In this document: positions 22,211 to 33,700 of the stretch, in pieces
How the letters are laid out: every line of letters starts with the position of its first letter
How positions within the stretch are numbered: the stretch's first letter is position 1
Assembly: GCA_000226015.1 (NCBI GenBank)
Contig: JH155432.1
Coordinates: forward strand, 4,264 to 43,454
DNA from: Mnemiopsis leidyi
Taxonomy: Eukaryota; Ctenophora; Tentaculata; Lobata; Bolinopsidae
DNA length: 39,191 nucleotides
Reading direction: 5' to 3'
Position numbers and translations under genes: made by a program
The notes under the pieces: model-generated
Database searches by the model: none
Told to the model about the DNA's origin: nothing
The model's input: only the letters and a program-made list of their open reading frames with translations

Positions 22211-25200
22211 TTACGGGAGATTGCTGCGGTTGTTGACAATGAAGAGGGGGTTATTATGTGAGAGGATCTCGTCACTAACACTGATACCGTCAAGATACTG
22301 TTTCAACAGGGTCCTCAGCTGCTGGTTTTCCTGACTCAACTGTACTCGAGCTTGATCTGCAGATTTTTCTATTTAGCGTGCGCGTGGTGTGCAATTTAGA
22401 GTTCCTAAGGAGCATCCGTAACACTTGGGCACGAAAAATGATTTTTTATTGAGTGATGTAATTATTAATTTTAAAATATAATAAATTTGTTCGAGTTTGA
22501 CAAAAACATTGTTTTAAATTTTCATTATTGTAATATTACCGAGTAAAAACGCCATATTGTTCAAAAGAATTTAAACGCTTACCCAATGATAGCTTATCCA
22601 GAGAAACTTTGTTGTATCTTTTCCAAAAACTACTGAGATCTTCAAACTCGTGCATCACCTTAATAGTAGTAAGTAAACAATATTGTATTTAGGCGCCACC
22701 AAATATTTAATAAATGAAACTTTTTAAAAATCACTCTCGACCATGACGGAAACCAAGTTCGGCTTTATTTCTTACATTTGCAAGTTCGTTCTCCGGTTCC
22801 TGCTGGATCATCGTCTCTATTTCCTTTTCCTCCTGCTCGGTCAGGGTGCTCGCGTAGAACGGCAGCACTTTTTCCTCTTCCGTCTCCAACTTCCGACACA
22901 TTTCCGCCAACTTTAGAATGCATTCTCCCTGAAATATCATACCATTTTAAATGAACTTCCTTGTAATGAAACTCGAAAAGAACATTCTTCAAAATCCTTA
23001 AACTTAAGAGGCTTTCAAATAAATCGTTAAAGGCTTCAGAACTTCTTCCAAGCAATTTATGCACCAGGTTTGGGTAGGAGCAAGAGGTTAAAATACCTTT
23101 TTCTTTTTCTTTAAAAGGCATTGGCACATTTTTATGATACAACTATGATACAAAATTTTATTGTCTAACTCTGTCCGATCCTCATGTTGGAATAAAATTT
23201 CGGGAGGATACACTTGCTGTACAAAAAATTTCACGAATTCACCCGAAAATCAAGGCTGATTAAATGTGATGAAAATGAAATAACTAGCTCATTTAACAGG
23301 ACAGTTGCTGTTTTTGCGACCTGGAATGCTTTCCAAAATTCTGCTTTAAATTGTTTTTTTCCTCAGCTATTTTGTTTTATTCTTGGTGGTGTTTTCCGCA
23401 AAGAATGACAACAAACACAAACAAAAATAAACATTTGATCAAGGCTAATTTTTTAATAAAGCATTTCAGAAACATAAACTAGCAAGAACAGCAATAGCCC
23501 CATAACGCTATTTTTTCAACTCGGAATTAATCATTGTTATAATTTATTTCGTGTTGATATTTTGCAATAATAAGTGGATAACTTAGTGCCTCACAATTTT
23601 ACGGAGGCAAATATTGCAAGCTGACGAGCGTCTAAGATTCAAATACCTACTAATAAGTTAAATTGATTGGGTGGGTGAAGCTGTCGAGGAATCAGAAATT
23701 AACCAATAAGAAGCCGTGTCAAGACCGATCAGTCTCAGTCCACTTCGTCCTATCGACCTATCAGCTGGTTCGCGATTTGAACTTTAGATATGCACGATTA
23801 TAAATTAACAGTTGGTCAATCTTTCGCAAAAAAGTGGCTACAATTTGACGGTTTGGACTAAGCAATAATAATTCGATCAAATTTGGCCACAATATTGGAT
23901 AAAGATCATGTCTAATTCTTGACTTTCTGCATAAGCATCGCCAACATCTTTGATAAAAGTCAATATATGTGAGTCAGGGAGGGGGCAATAGGGGCAAGTG
24001 CCCCTCTCCCCTCCCAAGATGAAACCAGGGTACCATGTTCTTACAAACTTCTTGATAAATCAAGAATTTTGTCAGTACATAGCTTAATCTAGGCAAATCT
24101 TTTTAGGATTTAGTAACATTAAAATGCTTTAAAATTTGATTCTTCTATTGCTCTCTTAACACCAAAAAAGACCAAAAAAACAAAATTTACCGGGGGGCTT
24201 CGCCCATCGGACACCCACTAGGGCACTGCTCCTGGATCCTGCTGGGGGCGCCCCAGACCCTGGCCATTTTTCGTCACGGCGCCCCAGACCCTGGCCATTT
24301 TTCGTCACGGCGCCCTTTGATCGGCAAGTTGCCCCCAAGTCAAAAAGCTGTATATATAGTTAACTATAACTATAGTTATTTATAACTAAATAATCAATAG
24401 TTGTCAATCTCGGCTGGGCAAAAACGATCACTCCATCTGAGGGAGGACTCTGTGAGAAGAGAGAACTTTGTAAAATCTTATAAGTCTAACCTTCTGATGT
24501 TTATCTTTGAGCTCTTTGATAGTCTGACTGCTAAGGACAGTGAGGGCCGTCAACTTCGACCTGTAAGTGTTCGGTTGAGGAAAACTGCTTGAGTAATCGT
24601 CGAATATTTTGAAATATTTGAATTACAAAAAGACATTTCGGCCATGGCGATGCAGGATTTAGCCAGGTAAGTTAACTTTATGTTTATAGAACTCGGATCC
24701 GGCCAACCAAAGATTGATTGTCAGTCAAACCACAAATATCTTTGCTGGGCCAGTCAGTAAATTACCGCCAGCAGACAAGTCTCCCAAGTTCTATGAAACT
24801 CCCAACCGCACGATACCTAAATTTGTCACGGAGGTATGCGTCAGTTGTAATGGGAATAAGTGTGCAACGCTAAACGAATAGAAAATTCTCATCCCAGTAA
24901 ACATCAAACATTGAACCGATAGTCGCTTTCGTTATTTTGCGATTTACAGACTATGATATTACGGCGTAGCGCCACATTTCAAACTACTTATCAAGATGCC
25001 CCCGTTCTATTATAAGAATGGTTATCTCACTGCACATGAGCTTTTTATCACTATTTCTGATAAATATCTTCATCAAGTAATCTTGCATCAATAATATATA
25101 AATTGGGTAATCGGTTGAAGCACTGACATAACGATAATATAGTTACGATATGTGACCTAATGATAGAAATGAGGTTTCCTTAAGAACACTGACCTCTGAT

Positions 25201-28200
25201 TTTCACGAAACTTGTTCATTTGCCCCTTCAGCTGAGAGAAGTGGACCAGAATGGACTCCTTTTCGTCCTTTAACATCTTGTTCCTTTCTTCACAATCACG
25301 TGCATTGCATGCCATCTTTGCTTTTTGTTGGTTTATACTGTCCTAGGGTTTAAATTTACTCAGTCAGAGTAATTCTACTACATTAAGTCGTTTTACAGTT
25401 CAAGATCTATCTTTCACGACGGCTTATGATCTCTTGTAACAGGCGCATGTTTATTCTTCGCTCATTGCACAGGGTACAGCTTGAAACGCATTATCTCAAA
25501 ATTATTTTCTGATACGCATTATCTCACATGTATTTTCTGAAGTTTTCTCATCTGCAGCTCTATTTCTTGAGCACTTTTCATGTCCTTTCCTTTCAACTCT
25601 TCGAACTGTTTCTTTCTATCCTCAGTCGTGCTGTTGTATTGTTTGAGAGCCTGTAACATAAGATATCATTAAGCAACTTTGAAATGCTCTGTTAAGGCAA
25701 GTGGCTATTACTACTTATTATAGATTGTCAATTAGAAATTTATCGAACGGAATGAAATCAAAACGGTGATGTTTTTCGGACGTGCCTTACCTCTTGAAAC
25801 TGCCTCCACAGTTCTTCAACAGCACCTTCCAGCTGCATGCGGAGGGCATGCTTCTCCTCCAAATTCTGCAAACATTTGGTTGGGTGATTATTAAAGTATA
25901 TCTGAGGCGTGATATAGTCAATTTCGTCTCATTATCATTAAATGGAAGTAAATTGAATATCAATAAGGCACAATTTTACTTATGTCGGCGGAAACCTTTA
26001 AACTTTAACAAAAAGCAGAGTTTGTTCACCGAAGCCATAGTTATCATAATGCCAAATAATTAAGCTTCCAATCCAGCTGTAATGTCAAATTGTCAATTTG
26101 GGTTTATTCTACCACAATTCAGATTTCATGTCAATTTTATACGGTTTGCAAAAAAACCTTGGAAATTACAGCGATATAGTCAGATTTTGTCAAACTCGTT
26201 TTATGTTGGGTGACTGGTAAAAAGTACTTTATCTTTCCCGCTAACGCATTTCTTGAATGAAATGCTGCGAAATGTTACTTTGTTTTGACATCATTTAAAT
26301 CTGCCTTTTTGCGACATAACCTCATACTACAAGTGTCAATAGATGGTCTCGCTACTGTTAATTGATATACATTAATGTCATATTGCGCAAAAACCTTTTA
26401 AATCGGAGCTTAAAAATTTGTCAAAATTAAAGCTCAAGATTTCACAATTTATCCACGAAATTATGTCATTTTTCGCATACATCAGACATTTCTACCTAAA
26501 TTAAAAAAAGGCCAGCTAGCTTATAACCCTCATCCAGGGACAATCATACCATGCTCATTAGATTGTGTTGTGCAAAGTCTGAAGAATCTGAGTATGATGT
26601 AAGCTTTAAACGGAGACAAAAATCTGCATTGTAAGAACCAGCCTTCATTGACGCAATTGATATTGACCAGGGAGTGGTTTTATCATTAAAATGGAGTAAG
26701 GCGTTTATCACGGGGCATTATATCATAGCCCTTTGATTCATAGCTAAACTTGTATGTAAACATCAATTATCTCAGAGAAAACAAATCCGTTACATTAAGC
26801 CCATAAATATGTCAATTTTCAATAACAAGTGACTGTTAGAAGAATTCCACACTCCACCGACGGCAATTTCTAATAATATTTAAGAAATTCTTGGTTCACG
26901 CTTTGTCGTGTTAAAGATAGAATTCATAGCAGCTTATTTAGCTGACTTCATGTACAAAGTCTGCTGTATGTCAATACTAAATAATAAACGTAAACGGTGG
27001 TTATTTACTAATTTCATGACACAACCTCCAATTTGATAGTTTGTCAGACCGCAACATAGTATTTTCCACGCCTCACATCGCATACTCTCTAAACTTGACT
27101 GTGATGTTTTACCAGTTTAAGTAGAGGTGGCTACTGAAGGGCTTTCTGGCCAGTAGCCAACTCTGTCGCTCTATAAGCTGCTTTAGTTTTGTCCATCCAG
27201 TGTGAGACCTATGGATATCTTATCGACACAGAGCAATTACAATGCCAAGCACAAGATGCATGGTATCTCATGACGTTTACATAATCTAGATATATTGCGT
27301 GTTTCACATTAGACAAGCTTGTCATCAAATAGCGAATGGAAACATTTTCTCGATTGCCTTTTTTACTTTTAAGTGAGTCGTATTCTCATACACAGTTGCA
27401 ATTCGAAACTTTAAGTTTCATAACAAACTGGTACGTGGACTCTGCACAGCGTTTGAAACAGCGTTTGAAACAAGCAACACATTCCTCCTTCTATAATTCG
27501 ATGGTCTGATCATACAGTCCCATAATTATACTAAGCTTGGTAGGTTCAAAATAGACGGTTGCTAAGCAACGCGCGCAAAATTGCGAATCTCGCGCTTTAA
27601 AATTTATTGGAACTTGGTTGGCGCCCTACATTCTGTACACCGTGCTTGTTAGAAATGGTCACGTGACTTGATGTTGAGTGTAGACAGTCGAAGTAGAATT
27701 TGGAATTATGAGACAGGAAATATAGTCGGCTGGCTAATTTTCTGTGGCTCATAGGCAAATAAAATGAAACCCGGCAAACTGCGAAAAATGTTTTCGATCG
27801 ATGCTTGATCAAAGAGTCCCTCCGAAAGGATAAAACATGAAACTAAGTTTGTTTACTTACCACTGGGTACATACCTTGTTTTTTATTTCATCCTTCTGAC
27901 TCTGAAAATCGTGGAGAGCCTCGGTTTTGAGCTCGTTGAATTCCTGCTCCATGGCGAACATGATATCCTGTAGGTCGTTACATTCGAACATGTGAGACTT
28001 TATCATCTTCTCTCGTTCTGTGCTGTATTCTCTCTTCAACTGTTCAAGTTCTTCCGAGTATTCTCGGTGCAGAGATGAGATACGTGATCCCTGGTTTTCT
28101 ACCAGATTGTCTATGTTCTGTAAATGCGATCTGAAAAGATTCAGATAAGATCACGTTATTAATGTTGTGTTACTATCGACCATAAAACAACGGTTTCGAA

Positions 28201-31200
28201 TTGTTTGGTTAGTTTTGTGTGGTGAAATCAGGCCCAGTGACAGAAAGTTTGTCAATGGGACATCAGGGTCCATTACACAGTCTATAAACACGATTTAAAG
28301 TCATTTCTGCAAACACAAGATCTACTCTTACATCTTGAATAAGTAGTGGTGCAGTGAATGTTTAATGGTAGAGACATATTTGGAATTTAAGTTTAGTTCC
28401 AAACCTTAAAGCTAGTTGATATTGTTCTTCAGCCTCAGCTAGATCTTGTGAGAGCGACTTAATTATTGCATCCTTCCTATCTACAATCCGTTCAAATGTC
28501 TGTGATAAAATCTCTATGTCTTTACATAATTCCGTCGCTTTGGCTGAAATTTTAAATTTAAATTAACCTTTTTTAGACAGTACATGGTTGAGAAAGCAAT
28601 GACAATCGTAATTTAAAATTACCGAAAGGAAGTTTAATGACGAAAATTATTTAGAATACTTGTGTTAATGTTTTGCATATTTAGATTTCAGAGACGTCTG
28701 AATTTATGAACTAAAGGGGAGTAGTATTTTGAGATTAGAACATAATAGACAAGATTAAAGCTACTTCAACGTCTTCAACGAATAAATTAGCTTGTTTATG
28801 CCAAAAGATCTGAGACAAAAGATTGCTAAATTGAGGTATACATTTAATTGAGCTATCTAAGCTCTATATGCATCCAAATACGAAACGTATTCATGATTAC
28901 TCATTACAACACTTAACACCAAAGCACGTGATAACTGAAATCATATGTCCTTGTGAATTACCTTCTCTCATAATAGCACGCCATTGGTTTTGCAGCTTCA
29001 ATTTGTTAAACTCATTCGCTTTTTCTTCCTTAGCGAGCTTATCTTTAAGGAACTGAGTTAGGAGTTCTTCCTTTTTCTTCCTGTTTTCTTCCTCCGCAAG
29101 CAACTGAGTTTCGTAGAAGTGCACCCGTTCTTCCTCAGTCATGTGCTTCGTGTTCTTTCCTCCTTTCTTCTTTCCTGTTTGGTTTCAGATCAGTCGCTCT
29201 GAAGCAGTTACTTACGTGCTTTAAATGAGTTGCTGAACAAGGTTAAGTATTGACACGAAATAAAAATTTTAGGAAAATAAACGTGACCACAATTTCCAGG
29301 AACCTATCGTCAAAACCGAATAAAAATTTCAATAATGTCACCCCAAACGTTCCTTACAACTCATTGCTTTGTTCATCGTGCCAAGGATAGTCTAATAGTG
29401 TGATCAACAGTATGGTAATAGCAGACGAGATTTTGTGCCCACAAGGGAGGATATATGACAAGTAATTAGCAATCAAATGACCATGGCAGAAGAAGGGAGG
29501 TGGTAAGGGGGTGGTGTGATGGTGGGGGCAGGATCTATAATTAGGACAGGAGAACAATTCAGCCTTATACTGCACCATCCTCTATAAGGTGCTTCTACGG
29601 AATACACTTCTTTATATTGTGCTGTTTAGTCAAATTAGTAAATACTAGTAACTCTAGAGCTTTTTAATATAGCCACACGCAAACACATTCCCAATCAACC
29701 AATCGCTAGATCCATGTGCAAACAATCTAACTTCTCGCTGTCCTTTTTTTCAGCAGTTGAACTGTAGAGTGCTGTGTGTGCTCATCTGTTGATTACATTG
29801 TGTTGACCTGAGTACTAGAGTACTTGACACGGCCAGCTATACCGTGACAATAAGAACAATAACAACTTTAATGTCGGCTCTGTAGGTCACTAATTTCGAG
29901 ATTACAGCCACCAGAACAGCAGAACAGTGCTCGTCTTGGTGAGTTATCTCTTGTACTGCAGACTTTGCTTGTAGAGCAATACAACTTGTTAATCAGCTGG
30001 TATTGCAAAACAGTCCCAATTTTTAGATTATTTAGAGTTTGTGTGTGTAGCTGGTATTGCAAAACAGTCCCAATTTTTAGATGATTTAGAGTTTGTGTGT
30101 GTAGCTGGTATTGCAAAACAGTCCCAATTTTTAGATTATTTAGAGTTTGTGTGTGTAGCTGGTATTGCAAAACAGTCCCAATTTTTAGATGATTTAGAGT
30201 TTGTGTGTGTAGCTGGTATTGCAAAACAGTCCCAACTTTTAGATGATTTAGAGTTTGTGTGTAGCTGGTATTGCAAAACAGTCCCAATTTTAAGATGATT
30301 TAGAGTTTGTGTGTGTAGCTGGTATTGAGAAACAGTCCTAACTTTTAGATGGTTTAGAGTTTGTGTGTGTAGATGAATGAGGGTTCTGTAGACTATCTGA
30401 GGAATAGGTTTCTTTCAGAAGCTTTCGAAGACTTTTTGTTTATCGTCTTCAGTCGTTTGTTTAGCGTCGGGAACTTTCCTATAGCACCATGCACACACAC
30501 CTACGTAACATCCACAGTCACACAATTTGGTCACAAGTAACACGTGAGTCAGCCAGTTGAACAATGTAAGAATGTAGGGCGCAATAGCTACCAATAGCGC
30601 ATACCAACTGAATATTTTCCAAGCCTCCACAATATGCCTGTTATACAGCTGCACACACGCAACACAGTTATCCTTTGTCGTTGTCAGCATATGACCTGTT
30701 AGCTTTGTCTTTGAGCAAATCTCCACTAACCTGTCATTAGGGGCTCTTTAACTTAACGCCTTCACTCTACCAGGACGTCATTTCCCTTTTGTTTTTTCGT
30801 AGTACTGACTTGAACCGTGGCTTTTTCTTTGTGTCCTAGGAGTCTAGGACTTGCTTGCTAGAGTTTGCAAACGATTTGCCGTTCAAAGTCTAAGTTTCTG
30901 TACACAGCACTTTTCTTATGTACAACCTTACATCTCTCTACACAAAACTATAATATACCGCTTTTTTGGATACATGACTTTCACCAAACTCTCAAACAAA
31001 CACGTGAAACAGGGAGGATGGGATGGTTGATCTCGCGCAGGAAATGCGTGAAGCGTGCAGGAGACCCGGAACCAGTGACAGGTGGAAGTCAGCGCGGCCG
31101 GAGATTGTCCATGATCCAGGAGATGCAGAGTCAACTGCCCAGATTATCTCTCTTTGAGATTCACGTCAACAACAGTAACAAACATCCAGCCCTTAAACCG

Positions 31201-33442
31201 GTCAGTTAAATTGTCACTGTCACGTGATATTGTCCAACGTGATCTTATTATTTAGTACTACCGTGTACACGTGACATTGTCATAGTAACACCGTGTACAC
31301 GTGACATTGTCATGGTGACACCGTGCAAACGTGACATTTTCTAGTAACACCATGTACACGTGACATTGTCTTAGTAACAATGTGTACAAGTGACATTTTC
31401 TTAGTAACACCGTGTACACGTGACATTGTCTTAGTAACACCGTGTACACGTGACATTGTCATAGTAACACCGTGTACAGGTGACATTGTCATAGTAACAC
31501 CGTGTACACGTGACATTGTCATAGAAACACAATGTACAGGTGACATTGTCATAGAAACACCGTGTACAGGTGAAATTTTCTAAGTAACACCGTGTACAGG
31601 TGACATTGTCAAACGACAGAGATAGACCCCTAAAAACTAAGGAGCATCAATTTAAAATTTGGGATAATTCCCCAGAAATACCGCTCCCTGTAAATCGCTG
31701 CTAAAACATTTACCACTTTACCAGTATATTATGTTATATCACTTCCAACCATGCATCCTCATATCTTCAGATCACACAATTTCCATGGGCAGTGCATCAA
31801 GAAGACACAAAGCACCACTCTAAGCCGACAAGCCGAGGTATTCTCGATGCTCCGCTAATTTTTTTCATTTCAGATCACGAAACCAAAGCCGTTCAGAGTG
31901 GGAAACAGTATATCTCTGTGGTTGGAATGTTTTGATGATTACAGTGCCGCTCGAAACTTACAAAACAGAAGTAAGATCAGTGAGCTGATAAACCAACTTG
32001 ACACATACGCCCAGAAAATACTTTCGGAGTATGGAAGGTACATAATCATTATTATTCCATATGTATTTGCGACTCTTTGACGTCACTCAAACTATAGGTC
32101 TATATGACCACTTATAATAACAACACCCATGACCCAGATCTTATTATTTCTCAATGAATGACGTCACCATGACAACACGTACACCGGGCAGGTTAAAGTA
32201 CAACAGGGAGATGAGCTACACCACTTATTACGGAGGGGACTACGACATGTTGTGTCAGGATCTCCTGCTCTGTTTGGACGAGAATCTCATAAACCAGACC
32301 CGACACTTCACTCCCGATACCAGATAGTTACTTTTGTGAGACTCTTCCAATTCAGGAGTTTCCTAACTTTGAATCAACTATGCGATAGGCATTAAACCGT
32401 TGGAAGTCAAACTCAGACATTTTCACGCATATGTTGATGTTGAGGTAATATGTGGTCAGGCTGAGGAAGATGTCCAAGAACGTTAGGACAAGACAATTCA
32501 TGTTGTCATGTTACTCAATAAGGGGACAAATTGAATATCAAGATTGTGAAAGCTAAATGCTAGATAAGATAACAGATGTACTAACCAGACATATCGTGAA
32601 TTTGTTGTCAGATCAAGCAAAACGAGACAAATGCAACGATAGCGAGGCAGAGATTTAATAAGTGACCTTGGTAAGCATGCACTCCTGCACTTAGAGCATG
32701 ATTCGTCGTGAAACAATTCATTTAACCGTCGTCTCTTCTAATCTACTTTATGAACGGCCAGGTGGAAAACTCCTCCACAAAAATTGGACCGGAAATTGAG
32801 TGGATATGAAGGTGGTGAGAAGATGTGTGAGATGGTGTGAGAGACAACACTTCTCAAGTCACTTCAGGGGTCAAGATTACAAGGTAAATCGTCTCTCTGT
32901 CTGATGTCAGTGATTGCTGCTCCAATAAGATAACGTTAATTTCTTGCTTGTCGGTTACAATAACAAGCTCGAAGTGCTTGCTAAGAAACCACGAGATCTT
33001 TAAAAGTATCGTCTAAGATACTCGTTGCAAAGTTAATATGTTGAGTTCATGATTTTGATGTCGTGATTTTATGCAGTATGATTACAGACGTGAGTTTTAT
33101 TTGTTTTCATCGCAGTATTTCATTTGGTTGCTTCTTTTTCAGAGAGATCTTAATAACCTATTATTTGCAAACAATTGTTCATTTGAAAGAGTACAATATA
33201 ATTTATCGAATAATGACAATCTAAAATTTAATTGTCATTACTTAATACGTTGTCAATAGACGTCAGAATGCTTGGGGAGGAGTTGGAAATCATTTTTATC
33301 CTGTGACATCGTTTTTCGAAATTGCTTTTTGTTTTTGGCTTCTAATTGGTCAATCGCTGTCGCATGATAAAATAAAATTCGTACTCCTCCCCAAGAACTC
33401 TGACATCCATATGTAAATCTTACCTCCTCTCTTTTTCGCCAT
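22211..33442 (-). CDS. DRC2: Dynein regulatory complex subunit 2 (CCDC65), 472 aa, eleven exons
   Basis: DRC2 is a coiled-coil scaffold of the nexin-dynein regulatory complex, pairing with DRC1 at the base of the nexin link that coordinates axonemal dynein. Exons on the minus strand, in order: 33442-33424, 29174-28962, 28543-28405, 28130-27875, 25865-25791, 25650-25528, 25342-25194, 24560-24491, 22928-22776, 22658-22583, 22356-22211. All junctions are GT-AG and keep frame. Recognised blocks include a Lys/Gly-rich N-terminus (MAKKRGG...), [20 protein letters not shown] (residues about 27-50), [55 protein letters not shown] (about 352-371), FWKRYNKV and [16 protein letters not shown], ending in RSNLP. 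These match vertebrate CCDC65 (about 484 aa) along its length. Exon 1 encodes only six residues and intron 1 is 4.2 kb. The stop TAA sits inside a potential donor (CC|GTAAGC), so a spliced longer C-terminus is possible. Confidence 0.93.
23973..24345. mobile_element. Probable non-autonomous transposon remnant in DRC2 intron 8
   Basis: A block of unlike composition starts with a G-run and GGGGCAAGTGCCCC, which is self-complementary. It ends in a GC-rich section with GGCAAGTTGCCCCC. The similar GGGGCAA / TTGCCCC words at the two ends could be degraded inverted termini. The middle is AT-rich and non-coding, and no target-site duplication was identified. It lies about 150 bp from the start of exon 8's flank. 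Confidence 0.4.
24247..24314. repeat. 31-bp perfect tandem duplication, GC-rich
   Basis: The unit begins GGCGCCCCAGACCCTGGCCA and ends TCGTCAC. It occurs at 24247-24277 and 24278-24308, and a third start, GGCGCC, follows. It sits within the transposon-like block. Confidence 0.95.
27558..27570. promoter_or_regulatory. RFX X-box-like palindrome in DRC2 intron 4
   Basis: GTTGCTAAGCAAC is a perfect inverted repeat that fits the X-box pattern (RYYNYY-N-RRNRAC). RFX factors activate DRC and other ciliary genes through X-boxes near promoters. Here the site is intronic, about 310 bp beyond exon 4, beside CGCGCGC-rich sequence that may be repeat-derived. Function is unproven. Confidence 0.3.
29995..30370. 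repeat. 54-bp minisatellite, seven units, in DRC2 intron 1
   Basis: Units begin AGCTGGTATTGCAAAACAGT at 29995, 30049, 30103, 30157, 30211, 30263 and 30317. One is 52 bp and the others 54 bp. Each ends in a short GT run. Units alternate TTAGATTATTTAG and TTAGATGATTTAG in the first four copies, suggesting expansion of a 108-bp dimer. Because 54 is divisible by three, both strands carry long repetitive open frames, which I treat as artefacts. Confidence 0.95.
30415..30690 (-). CDS. Possible small Cys-rich membrane protein or terminal exon, 91 aa
   Basis: I do not recognise this protein. From the in-frame ATG at 30690 the frame runs 91 codons to TGA. The product has an N-terminal Asn-Cys-Val-Ala-Cys motif. 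It then has one long or two short hydrophobic segments around residues 28-58 ([19 protein letters not shown], then a Val/Leu-rich part). A Cys cluster (CDCGC, then VCAWC) follows, and a charged, Lys/Glu-rich cytosolic-like tail ends in Phe. This order looks like a membrane protein with acylatable juxtamembrane cysteines. The frame extends upstream of the ATG to a GTG, and an ACAG at the GTCATATG boundary could be an acceptor, so it may be the last exon of something longer. It lies inside DRC2 intron 1, on the same strand, beside the 54-bp minisatellite. No AATAAA was found nearby. Confidence 0.35.
   Translation of the reverse strand: MLTTTKDNCVACVQLYNRHIVEAWKIFSWYALLVAIAPYILTLFNWLTHVLLVTKLCDCGCYVGVCAWCYRKVPDAKQTTEDDKQKVFESF
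31018..32327 (+). CDS. Candidate three-exon orphan gene nested antisense in DRC2 intron 1, 160 aa
   Basis: I do not recognise this protein. Exons 31018-31200, 31874-32037 and 32192-32327 join in frame. Donors are CCG|GTCAGT (weak) and AAG|GTACAT; acceptors are TTTTTTCATTTCAG and CCGGGCAG. The product starts [10 protein letters not shown], with a basic N-terminal third containing an Arg-Arg-Leu-Ser motif. A central part follows with Trp/Cys and a likely amphipathic helix ([18 protein letters not shown]). The C-terminus is Tyr-rich and acidic ([20 protein letters not shown]) and ends in TAG. Gly2, Ser6 and Cys10 hint at acylation, but Trp3 is unfavourable for myristoylation. Intron 1 of this gene contains the 30-bp minisatellite. 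ATTAAA at 32391 lies 64 nt past the stop. Upstream coding exons are possible. It sits wholly within the first intron of DRC2, on the opposite strand. Confidence 0.5.
31261..31612. repeat. 30-bp minisatellite, twelve units
   Basis: The unit CCGTGTACACGTGACATTGT plus CATAGTAACA repeats twelve times; one copy is 29 bp. Eleven of twelve units keep an E-box CANNTG at the same place: CACGTG in six, CAGGTG in four, CAAGTG in one. The repeat lies in intron 1 of the nested plus-strand gene and in intron 1 of DRC2. Open frames through it arise from the period being divisible by three. Confidence 0.95.
33256..33412. mobile_element. Inverted-repeat element (MITE-like) beside DRC2 exon 1
   Basis: GACGTCAGAATGCTTGGGGA (from 33261) is matched on the other strand by GATGTCAGAGTTCTTGGGGA (from 33407). 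Complementarity continues with mismatches for roughly 50 bp per arm, around a 50-70 bp T-rich centre. It ends 12 bp from the exon 1 donor, so it is transcribed in the DRC2 pre-mRNA and could fold into a hairpin. No target-site duplication is certain. Confidence 0.6.
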
Positions 33443-33700
33443 GGTTTCTTATCCTATGAAAGCAGCGTCATTAAAAACTCTGATAATGAAATTGAGCGGT
33501 GATTAACAATAAACCAACAAGAATTTTATATATTTAATTATAATGCAGATTGAACAACTACTTTTGATCAACGAACTGCCATTTTTATGGAACCTTGTTG
33601 AAGACGGCCTCCTTACTCACTCACCCAAAGAGAGCCCCGGATACCTACAGGCTGTCGCTGGCGACATAGTGTCTCAGCAATTGAATTGTCCACCTCGGCC

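Noticed and set aside
22765-23142. Minus-strand frame of 125 aa
   Set aside because: A different frame over DRC2 exon 9; the true frame is fixed by the [20 protein letters not shown] block.
24401-24592. Plus-strand frame of 63 aa
   Set aside because: It is the antisense shadow of DRC2 exon 8 (24491-24560), whose minus-strand reading matches the conserved DRC2 sequence and has both splice sites in phase.
29868-30298. Repeat-protein-like frames of 139 aa (minus) and 85 aa (plus)
   Set aside because: They are produced by the 54-bp minisatellite, whose period is a multiple of three. Both strands are equally open and no flanking gene structure supports coding.
31258-31583. Three overlapping repetitive frames
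   Set aside because: Artefacts of the 30-bp minisatellite.
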